Assembly: GCA_009776905.1 (NCBI GenBank)
Contig: WRMX01000050.1
Coordinates: 9,427-18,227, forward strand
Direction: 5' to 3'
DNA from: Oscillospiraceae bacterium
GTDB taxonomy: Bacteria; Bacillota; Clostridia; Oscillospirales; Oscillospiraceae
Length of the DNA stretch: 8,801 nt
Each line of letters opens with the position of its first letter. Within the stretch, counting starts at the first letter, position 1. Both the position numbers and the translations under genes were made by a program. Of this stretch, positions 1 to 4,915 are shown piece by piece. Below the pieces are notes generated by a model. The model was not told the DNA's origin. It made no database searches and was given only the letters and a program-made list of their open reading frames with translations.

Positions 1-582
1 AAAGAGATTCTCGACAAAGAGAAATACGACGCCATCATCATCGCCATCGGCGCCGAGCCCGTCATCCCGAACGTCCCCGGCATCAACAAGCCACACGTCA
101 GTTGGGCGACCGATGCCGAAAACGGCAAGACGTTCGTCGGCGAGAACATCGTGATAGTCGGCGCGGGCTCGATCGGCCTCGAAGCGGCCATCGACTTCAA
201 GCGCGCCGGAAAGAAGGTCACGTTGATCGAGCTGTTGAACCGCGAAGGCGCGATGATGGGCCTGTTCAGGAGCGCCAGGAGCGCCGCCCGCGAATATCCG
301 GAAATTCTTCAAAACGAGGATATTCCCGTCCATTATGAGCTCCAGCTGACGGAGATTCTCGATGACAAGGTCATCTGCAAGAACACTGCGAACGGCGAGA
401 CCGTCGAGTTCCCGGCCGACACCGTCCTCATCTCCATCGGCATGAGGCCGCTGCGCGAGGTCGCGGATTCCATGCGCCATAGCGCCCCGGAGACCGAGAT
501 TCGCGTCGTCGGCGACGCGGACGAGGTCGGCAACATCAGCACGGCCGTTAACCAGGCGTTCCAGGCAGCCATCCGCATATAA
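1..582 (+). CDS. NAD(P)/FAD-dependent oxidoreductase, C-terminal part (2-enoate / 2,4-dienoyl-CoA reductase-like), 5' truncated
   Basis: The frame is open from base 1 to a TAA at 580-582, giving 193 residues and no start in the window. Seen: an ATG-type flavoprotein motif (AIIIAIGAEPVIPNVPGI, residues 12-29); a dinucleotide-binding fold VIVGAGSIGLEAA (GxGxxG) near residues 53-65, followed by a strand ending in an acidic residue (TLIEL), which favours NADH over NADPH; and a C-terminal FAD-contact region with VVGDADEVGN and AVNQAFQAA. This is the back half of the NADH:flavin oxidoreductase/Old Yellow Enzyme fusion family (FadH, 2-enoate reductases), which reduces activated C=C bonds in fermentative anaerobes. 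The N-terminal TIM barrel and its Fe-S cysteines would lie upstream of the window, so the substrate cannot be judged. A small pyridine nucleotide-disulphide-type reductase is the alternative. A hairpin terminator follows 110 bp downstream. Confidence 0.85.
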   Translation, partial: KEILDKEKYDAIIIAIGAEPVIPNVPGINKPHVSWATDAENGKTFVGENIVIVGAGSIGLEAAIDFKRAGKKVTLIELLNREGAMMGLFRSARSAAREYPEILQNEDIPVHYELQLTEILDDKVICKNTANGETVEFPADTVLISIGMRPLREVADSMRHSAPETEIRVVGDADEVGNISTAVNQAFQAAIRI

Positions 583-692
583 GGCGATTGGAGCCTAGGC
601 CCCGCACCGATCTAAGGCTCGAAGCCACGTACCCAAAACGCTCGCCCCCGCCTCTCTGCAGGGGCTCGATACCCGCAACGACCCGATTATCA

Positions 693-721
693 AAAAAGCA
701 AGGCCACCGGCCTTGCTTTTT
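693..721 (+). terminator. intrinsic terminator after the oxidoreductase, possibly bidirectional
   Basis: Perfect 13-bp stem (693-705 with 709-721) around the 3-base loop ACC. The stem has a GC-rich core, AAGGCC/GGCCTT, and ends in TTTTT. It is the 3' end signal of the oxidoreductase gene. The matching A-run on the left gives a T-run on the minus strand, so it could also stop minus-strand transcription arriving from the fic region. Bases 583-692 hold nothing else I can support. Confidence 0.85.
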
Positions 722-1022
722 GATGCTTATCACGAATATAGCTAATACATCATCAGCACCGACGATTTGTGCAGTTGCAAACTGCACAATTTCGTAATAA
801 CGATTATCGAGTAAAATTTTCCAAAATCTTAGAAACGTCTGCGACGTATAGCTTTTGTAGAGAGCGCGAATGTTGTATATGTTTCGGTGGCTATAACCGC
901 GTAAAAAAGGAATCTCGCGTACGCAGGTACTCTGCAAACTCCATGACTGCGTCTTTTAGTGCATGTATATCATAGTTTACCTTAAACCCATATATTGAAT
1001 GTATCTCTCCATACCAAGGCAT
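722..1022 (-). pseudogene. small unknown gene downstream of fic, apparently frameshifted at a T6 tract
   Basis: On the minus strand an ATG at 1022 begins 8 bp after the fic stop, with AAGGTGAG just before it, and gives a 43-residue ORF (MPWYGEIHSIYGF at the start, then KDAVMEFAEYL) ending in TAG at 891. The run of six T (minus strand, near 902-907) is followed in another frame by further protein-like sequence: RGYSHRNIYNIRALYKSY, then LLDNRYYEIVQFATAQ, then DDVLAIFVIS. Removing one T joins the two into about 98 residues before the frame runs into the terminator hairpin. The segment RGYSHRNIYNIRALY weakly recalls the helix GFSxRNLxxMRxFY of DUF1016-type nuclease-associated proteins, but this is not secure. 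As it stands the product is either a 43-residue protein or a broken gene. Function unknown. Confidence 0.4.
767..789. repeat. perfect 10-bp inverted repeat with 3-base loop
   Basis: TTGTGCAGTT (767-776) and AACTGCACAA (780-789) are perfect reverse complements around GCA. No T-run follows on either strand, so it is not a standard intrinsic terminator. It could be a protein-binding dyad or an RNA hairpin in the 3' part of the fic transcript. It lies inside the frame-shifted coding remnant. Confidence 0.6.
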
Positions 1023-1030
1023 ACTCACCT

Positions 1031-1918
1031 TCAATCACCCTCGCCCACGACAATATCTTCTTCCTCATAATAATAAGAATAATCAATACCTTTTATAAAC
1101 ATTTCACGGTCGTTAATTTTATCCGTCAAGGCGGATTGCAAAAGAGCTTTTATTTGAGCAGGGTTTGCAACACTCTTTTCCATTGCGGAAAGATATTCTT
1201 TTTTGTTGATTTTACTCCAATCCACGCACATTTTTATGTTTTTCTTAAACATCATGTCAAGCCAAATGCGCATGCTTCTACCGTTTCCCTCCATGAAAGG
1301 GTGGGCTACATTCATCTCAACATATTTATCCGCAATTTCGTCAAAACTGCTTTCGGGCATCGATTCAATTTTGCGAAGCGTTTCGGTCAAGAACCTTGCC
1401 ATTGCAAATTGAAAGTTGCCTTTTGCGATATTGAGCGTTCTGATTTGCTCCGCAAAATCATAAAGCCCGCCGAATAGATAGCCATGAATCTGTTGCAAAC
1501 CTTTAGTTGTTCCGACTTCTATTGTGTCAAGCAGCGAACTGTCAAAAAGAGCGTAGGCTTTTGATTTGCTCTTGCCGTCTATTGTTTCATCGGCGTAAGT
1601 GAACCATTCGATAAAAGCCCTCTTTTTTTTACTTGGAACATCATCGGCAAGCGATATCACATCATCTTGCGCTAAACAGTCGGTTAAGCGTCTTTTGCCA
1701 TCTTCCGCAATCAATTTGAACCGACTACATTTTGTAGTCAGTTGAGATTTTGAGTTCTTCAGGCGTGTCTTTAATACCGTCCAGTATTTTCGTGGGTCTT
1801 TGCTGTCGGTTAAAACACCGATTATATCAACAACCGAAAACCACCACTTAGAATTATCATCATCCCAAACGGCACGAACTTCTCTGTCATCAAAAAAACG
1901 GATGGATATTTTACTCAT
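1031..1918 (-). CDS. BRO-N domain fused to a Fic AMP-transferase domain
   Basis: 295 residues. Residues about 5-108 look like a BRO-N (phage antirepressor/baculovirus BRO type) DNA-binding domain: FFDDREVRAVWDD, WWFSVVDIIGVLTDS, KYWTVLKTRLK. Residues about 118-268 are a Fic domain with the complete active-site motif HPFMEGNGRSMR (206-217): His206 is the expected base, Glu210 the metal ligand, and the Gly/Arg loop binds phosphate. Fic proteins usually transfer AMP from ATP to a target protein's hydroxyl. The C-terminal SYYYEE (281-286) matches the autoinhibitory helix [ST]xxxE[GN] of NmFic-like class III proteins, with Glu in the last position. Start: I chose the ATG at 1918, because GGAGGTG (1927-1933) sits at good distance from it; the longer frame back to a TTG at 1969 runs into HsdM-like remnant sequence. 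The gene is lower in GC than the metabolic genes, suggesting transfer. The domain calls are firm; target and role (toxin, defence accessory or host regulator) are unknown. Confidence 0.88.
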   Translation of the reverse strand: MSKISIRFFDDREVRAVWDDDNSKWWFSVVDIIGVLTDSKDPRKYWTVLKTRLKNSKSQLTTKCSRFKLIAEDGKRRLTDCLAQDDVISLADDVPSKKKRAFIEWFTYADETIDGKSKSKAYALFDSSLLDTIEVGTTKGLQQIHGYLFGGLYDFAEQIRTLNIAKGNFQFAMARFLTETLRKIESMPESSFDEIADKYVEMNVAHPFMEGNGRSMRIWLDMMFKKNIKMCVDWSKINKKEYLSAMEKSVANPAQIKALLQSALTDKINDREMFIKGIDYSYYYEEEDIVVGEGD

Positions 1919-1926
1919 AAGCCAAG

Positions 1927-1933
1927 CACCTCC
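1927..1933 (-). promoter_or_regulatory. ribosome binding site that sets the fic start
   Basis: GGAGGTG on the minus strand; the GGAGG core ends 10 bases before the ATG at 1918. It excludes the upstream TTG (1969), which has no comparable site. The same bases encode the 'GG' of the HsdM-like fragment read in frame, so the signal seems to have been taken from decayed coding sequence. Confidence 0.75.
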
Positions 1934-2270
1934 GGGATATTCTAGCGGTATTTGCTCGGTATCTGTCAATTCTATGTCTGGTACGAGGTTGCCTCGTTTG
2001 TCCCGTAGGGGCAGGGCTTGCCTCTGCCTTAATCAGGTGAATTACGTGTTTTGGGCAACCGCAAGGGTTGCCCCTACATCGTGTTCCGTCGTATCATCAT
2101 CATATTTCGGGCGCAATACGGTGACTTTCCAATAGCCAAAGGCGATATTGTCTGCTTCCTCGCCTTCTCTTTTAGAAGCATATCAGCTTTGGTTATGGCA
2201 TAGTTTTCAGGATTGATAACTCATTATAATGTGCTTGACCGATTTTATCAAGCAATAGATTACCCGCGTC
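1928..2270 (-). pseudogene. hsdM: decayed C-terminal fragment of a type I restriction-modification HsdM-like subunit
   Basis: Read on the minus strand, pieces in different frames resemble the tail of N-6 adenine methylase subunits. From upstream to downstream: LLLDKIGQAHYNELSILKTM; AITKADMLLK; EGEEADNIAFGYWKVTVLRP, then KYDDDTTEHD; and, beyond the inserted repeat, RDKRGNLVPDIELTDTEQIPL. The last matches the HsdM pattern '(C)(R/K)DK(R/K)GN..PD.EL.D.E.(V/I)PL', and 'FGYWKVTVLRP' the 'FGY.K(I/V)TVERP' motif. At least two frameshifts, a 73-bp insert at 2005-2077 and loss of everything after YPGG make it non-functional. The last in-frame codons run directly into the fic gene. Fic or BRO genes inside hsd operons are known, so this may be a relic of such an operon. 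The identification rests on motif memory, not alignment. Confidence 0.6.
2005..2077. mobile_element. 73-bp MITE/REP-like palindromic element
   Basis: Terminal inverted repeats GTAGGGGCA (2005-2013) and TGCCCCTAC (2069-2077). Each end folds into its own hairpin: GGCAG/CTGCC (2010-2014 with 2024-2028), and a perfect 8-bp stem GGGCAACC/GGTTGCCC (2053-2060 with 2066-2073). Ends beginning GTAGGGGC are typical of small non-autonomous repeats scattered through clostridial-type genomes, probably mobilised by a REP-associated or other transposase supplied elsewhere. No transposase is encoded here. It separates two matching parts of the HsdM-like fragment, so it is read as an insertion into that gene. 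Confidence 0.6.
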
Positions 2271-2316
2271 TTTTACAACTTATTTTACAACTTACGCCAC
2301 ATTGCTTTACAACTTA
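2271..2316. repeat. three copies of a 12-bp repeat TTTTACAACTTA
   Basis: Two copies abut exactly (2271-2282 and 2283-2294). A third with one mismatch (CTTTACAACTTA) lies 10 bp further on (2305-2316) and overlaps the proposed -35 element of the surface-protein gene. The arrangement is what an operator for a cooperatively binding regulator would look like. Chance duplication in AT-rich DNA is the alternative. Confidence 0.5.
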
Positions 2317-2335
2317 AGTGTAGATATGATACAAT
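2306..2335 (+). promoter_or_regulatory. putative promoter of the LPXTG surface-protein gene
   Basis: TTTACA (2306-2311, 5 of 6 to TTGACA), an 18-bp spacer, then TACAAT (2330-2335) preceded by TG at 2327-2328, an extended -10. It would give a 5' leader of about 130 bases before the ATG at 2473. The -35 lies inside the third copy of the 12-bp repeat, which suggests repression by the factor binding those repeats. Confidence 0.45.
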
Positions 2336-2396
2336 CAGCCAACCAATCAGCGTCAAGTTTGTTTTCAAGAGCTTCGTATACAACAATATCAAGCAT
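2307..2396 (-). pseudogene. short coding-like remnant, unknown
   Basis: On the minus strand, ATG 2396 to TAA 2307 encodes 29 residues with a protein-like composition (MLDIVVYEALENKLDADWL at the start). The same frame remains open upstream through IADSGN. No convincing ribosome binding site is seen. It lies antisense to the leader of the surface-protein gene and next to the HsdM-like fragment, so a relic of a neighbouring gene in the same lost operon is plausible. I do not recognise the family. Confidence 0.25.
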
Positions 2397-2472
2397 GTTT
2401 CCGGAGTCAGCAATCACACTTTCGGTCGAATGCCTTCACGCTTGCGTATGGCAGCGAGAGAGGAACTTGTCT

Positions 2473-4335
2473 ATGAAACGAAGAGCCGCCCTTGTGGCGC
2501 TATTAATTGCTACGCTGCTTATTATGCGATTGCCAATAACGGTACATGCGGATGACATAGGCGATGAAATGCCCGGAGTGCGCCCCCTAACAAATATCTT
2601 CGAGGACAACTCTCCCGCCGTTTGGGTTGGTGGCGACTTCATTGCAAACCCCAGATTTATTGAATCGGAAGGACTAAACGTAATTCAAGGGGATATGATT
2701 GTTCAAAGCGGCGAGCTGTTAGGAGTTGGTGTTGTGGGGGTTGGCTCCGGCATCGTCCCTGCTATCGACAGCGTCATGCTTGCCGTGGGCGGAGATTTGA
2801 TAGCTTCGGATGGCAGCAGCGTGAAAATTGGCGCGCCTATTGGTTCCCTCGTGGCATCCGCGCTGGCATTGATCGGCGGAAATATAGATGGGGACATCGT
2901 GGCCGTATATTCCGATGGCATTGAAGATACAAGCAATATCCTTGATGGGCTGGGAGCTGCTGCAACCTCCCATTGGTCAAACTTTGAAGCTGAACTCATA
3001 TCAGAGTCCGCAAAGCTCGCGAAAAAGGAACCTACAGGAACGGTCACTTCACTTGATAATTCAATGGTATTTACCAGTTTAGATCCTGAGGCGCCCTTGC
3101 AGGTGTTTGAGATCACTGCGGAGGACTTATTTTCCTTTTCATCATGGGGAGGCTTCTATTTTTCAAATATTGCCAAATTGAGCAATGGCCGCTTCACGCC
3201 AATCGTTGTAAATGTAATTGGTGAAGATGCGACCTTGTTTCAAAATAGCGTATATTTTAGCGGAGTGCAAGTGAATGCCCCTTTGTCGCCGGATTATGGC
3301 AATGCCGCCTCCGCCATCCTATGGAACTTTGTGGACGCAAAAACTTTAGATATTCCCGGTACATCCCAAGTAATGGGTACGATTATTGCGCCCTATACAG
3401 AAACGGTGAATATTGCCGCCCATACAAATGGAAGATTGTTTGTAAATGGCAATTTGACACGTTCGGGAGATGGAACAGAACACCATAACTATCCTTGGAC
3501 CGGGGGCGAGTGGTATTTCGCAATTAGCGACGAACCGCTCTGGGGCGTCCCTGAAGAAGTGGAGGAGCCGGTACCGACGGAAGATCCGCCCGTATCGGAA
3601 GAACCCACCACATCTGAGGAACCTGTCACATCAGAAGAGCCGGCACCATCGGAAGAACCCACTACATCAGAGGAGCCCTCTACGTCAGAGGAACCCACCA
3701 CGCCGGAAGAACCCGCCACACCGGAAGAACCCGTTGCACCGGAAGAACCCGCTACATCGGAAGAACCAGCCACATCGGAGGATGCGTCTACGTTGGATGA
3801 GATGCCCTTACCGGAAGAACCGCCCACATCGGAAGAGCCGCCCACGTTGGAAGAACCCACCACGTCAGAAGAACTACCCACATCGCATGAGCCTGACACA
3901 TCGGGAGAGCCGGGCATATTGGGAGAACCCGGCACATTGGGAGACCCGGCTGCCCCGGCTGCCCCGGCCGACCTCGGAACCGGACGCCCCATCGTGACGA
4001 GTGAAAATGGAAATCCTATCGTCAAGGAAGAACCGGTAGACCTCGGCACGAAAACCCCTACGCGGGGAATCGAAATTGACGATCCTGTCGACTCCAGATC
4101 TGGATTGGCTGCCGTGAGGAGTGAAAACGGCACATCAGTCTATACGGAGGACAAGGACTACTTGGAATACCTTTCCGAAATAGACGAACCCGGATCGGGG
4201 TATGCCGCCAATAGCTTAATCCTCCCAAAGACAGGATTAAATGTCTATCTCATTCAATGGTTGATAACGATCTGCTGCACTGCCGCGCTTATCATCTTTA
4301 TGGCCCTTATACGGCTCAAAGTAAAATCAAGATAG
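2473..4335 (+). CDS. secreted choice-of-anchor A family protein with acidic hexapeptide stalk and LPXTG sortase anchor
   Basis: 620 residues from ATG 2473, with AGAGAGGA 8-15 bases upstream. An in-frame ATG at 2302 exists, but the signal peptide begins at 2473, so the shorter start is right. Residues 1-26 form a signal peptide (MKRR, hydrophobic core, cleavage after VHA). Residues about 45-340 match the 'choice-of-anchor A' domain: VGGDF (52-56), AILWNF (281-286), GTIIAP (about 301-306), and NGRLFVNGN (about 319-327), followed by HHNYPWTG. Residues 361-498 are 23 Pro/Glu/Ser/Thr-rich hexapeptides, a likely wall-spanning stalk. Then come a linker with two similar SENG-containing segments, LPKTG (584-588), a membrane helix and the basic tail RLKVKSR. 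A class A-type sortase should attach it to peptidoglycan. The family is known from both LPXTG and PEP-CTERM proteins; its ligand is unknown, adhesion being the usual guess. No terminator separates it from the next gene. Confidence 0.88.
   Translation: MKRRAALVALLIATLLIMRLPITVHADDIGDEMPGVRPLTNIFEDNSPAVWVGGDFIANPRFIESEGLNVIQGDMIVQSGELLGVGVVGVGSGIVPAIDSVMLAVGGDLIASDGSSVKIGAPIGSLVASALALIGGNIDGDIVAVYSDGIEDTSNILDGLGAAATSHWSNFEAELISESAKLAKKEPTGTVTSLDNSMVFTSLDPEAPLQVFEITAEDLFSFSSWGGFYFSNIAKLSNGRFTPIVVNVIGEDATLFQNSVYFSGVQVNAPLSPDYGNAASAILWNFVDAKTLDIPGTSQVMGTIIAPYTETVNIAAHTNGRLFVNGNLTRSGDGTEHHNYPWTGGEWYFAISDEPLWGVPEEVEEPVPTEDPPVSEEPTTSEEPVTSEEPAPSEEPTTSEEPSTSEEPTTPEEPATPEEPVAPEEPATSEEPATSEDASTLDEMPLPEEPPTSEEPPTLEEPTTSEELPTSHEPDTSGEPGILGEPGTLGDPAAPAAPADLGTGRPIVTSENGNPIVKEEPVDLGTKTPTRGIEIDDPVDSRSGLAAVRSENGTSVYTEDKDYLEYLSEIDEPGSGYAANSLILPKTGLNVYLIQWLITICCTAALIIFMALIRLKVKSR
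3553..3966 (+). repeat. 18-bp coding minisatellite: 23 hexapeptides of type xTSEEP
   Basis: The hexapeptide register is unbroken across 23 units (residues 361-498 of the surface protein). The central units (TTSEEP, VTSEEP, APSEEP, STSEEP, ATPEEP) are near-identical at 18-bp spacing. The 3' units drift to DTSGEP, GILGEP, GTLGDP and AAPAAP. A drifted edge with a homogeneous core is typical of arrays that change length by slippage. The array also creates long false ORFs in other frames. Confidence 0.9.
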
Positions 4336-4339
4336 ACGG

Positions 4340-4374
4340 CTGAATTGTGAAAATCACTGAATTGTGAAAATCAC
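4340..4374. promoter_or_regulatory. two tandem 17-bp operator-like repeats, each holding a GTGA-AAA-TCAC dyad
   Basis: The unit CTGAATTGTGAAAATCA occurs at 4340-4356 and again, identical, at 4357-4373. Each copy, with the following C, contains the perfect dyad GTGAAAATCAC (4347-4357 and 4364-4374). The second dyad ends at the base before the -35 hexamer (4375). This suggests binding sites for a dimeric HTH protein, the natural candidate being the gene product encoded at 4471. Confidence 0.6.
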
Positions 4375-4403
4375 TTGACATATCCTCGCCACTCGTATAG
4401 AAT
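4375..4403 (+). promoter_or_regulatory. strong sigma-A-type promoter of the HTH gene
   Basis: A consensus -35 TTGACA (4375-4380), a 17-bp spacer and TAGAAT (4398-4403) make this the best promoter in the window. The transcript would start near 4410 with a leader of about 60 bases. It means the HTH gene need not depend on read-through from the surface-protein gene. Confidence 0.7.
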
Positions 4404-4470
4404 GAAGATTGTCAAAAACAAAAGAAAGAGCGTCAGATATGCAAGTCAGTAAGAACTGGAGGGGAAAAGT

Positions 4471-4791
4471 ATGAGCAATATGAGGCAGGAGCTTATCGAA
4501 GCCATGCAGGAGCTTTTGGACTATTCCGAAGGCAAAATAGACCTCAGGACATCGACATATAGCTTGACTCCGGTGTGTGAAACAATCAGCGCGGATGAAA
4601 TAAGGGATACACGCAAAGCCCTCGGAGTTTCTCAGGGCGTGTTTGCCATTGTACTCGGAGTTTCTAAAAAGACAGTGGAATCATGGGAAACAGGAAGATA
4701 TACACCGGATGGCGCGGCGCGTAGACTGATTACGATGCTACAAGCCGACCCTGCTCTTCCACAAAAACACGGAATACTTTCTATCAGGTAG
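4471..4791 (+). CDS. orphan XRE/YiaG-HigA-like HTH regulator (antitoxin-type)
   Basis: 106 residues, ATG with GGAGGGG (4458-4464) six bases before it. Residues 1-34 form an N-terminal helix and linker (LIEAMQELLDYSEGK, LRTSTYSLTP). Residues about 43-92 are an XRE-type helix-turn-helix: IRDTRKALGVSQGVFAIVLG, then recognition helix KKTVESWETGR, then PDGAARRLITML. The order 'LGVSQ..FA..LGVS..TV..WE.GR..P.GAARRL' is the hallmark of YiaG/HigA/MqsA-type proteins, which often serve as antitoxins and repress their own promoter through palindromes. No RelE/HigB-like toxin ORF lies on either side: upstream is the surface-protein gene, downstream a terminator. It is therefore either a solitary regulator, or an antitoxin that has lost its toxin. 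Autoregulation through the tandem dyads at 4340-4374 is inferred. Confidence 0.85.
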   Translation: MSNMRQELIEAMQELLDYSEGKIDLRTSTYSLTPVCETISADEIRDTRKALGVSQGVFAIVLGVSKKTVESWETGRYTPDGAARRLITMLQADPALPQKHGILSIR

Positions 4792-4854
4792 ATGAATATT
4801 GTGACTGAATGAATCCGCGTCTTTTTTACCAACGTGAGGGTTCCGGTTAATGAG

Positions 4855-4888
4855 GCAGGGGTTGAATCATTCAACCCCTGCATTTGTT
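4855..4888 (+). terminator. intrinsic terminator after the HTH gene
   Basis: Perfect 12-bp stem (4855-4866 with 4870-4881), GCAGGGGTTGAA with its complement, loop TCA, followed by ATTTGTT. It ends the HTH transcript and lies 34 bp before the end of the convergent etfA gene, so it may help to shield the two from each other. The minus-strand side lacks a T-run. Confidence 0.75.
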
Positions 4889-4915
4889 AGCAAAAATTCC
4901 TACAGACAAATATCC

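Noticed and set aside
995..1477. Plus-strand 160-residue ORF
   Set aside because: Antisense to the Fic gene, which has a complete active-site motif; no codon or start support.
1983..1997. Small hairpin ACGAGG-TTG-CCTCGT as a terminator
   Set aside because: No T-run follows on either strand, and the bases are explained as HsdM-like coding sequence (KRGNLV).
2302..2472. N-terminal extension of the surface protein from ATG 2302
   Set aside because: It would bury the signal peptide after 57 residues; the ATG at 2473 has a suitable ribosome binding site and begins a normal signal peptide, and the extension overlaps the proposed promoter.
3470..3997. Plus-strand Arg/Lys/His-rich 175-residue ORF
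   Set aside because: A +1 frame reading of the same repeat array; its apparent repetition follows from the period being a multiple of three.
3489..4133. Minus-strand 214-residue ORF rich in GSSDV repeats
   Set aside because: It is the reverse reading of the 18-bp hexapeptide repeat; no ribosome binding site, and the plus frame carries signal peptide, domain and sorting signal.
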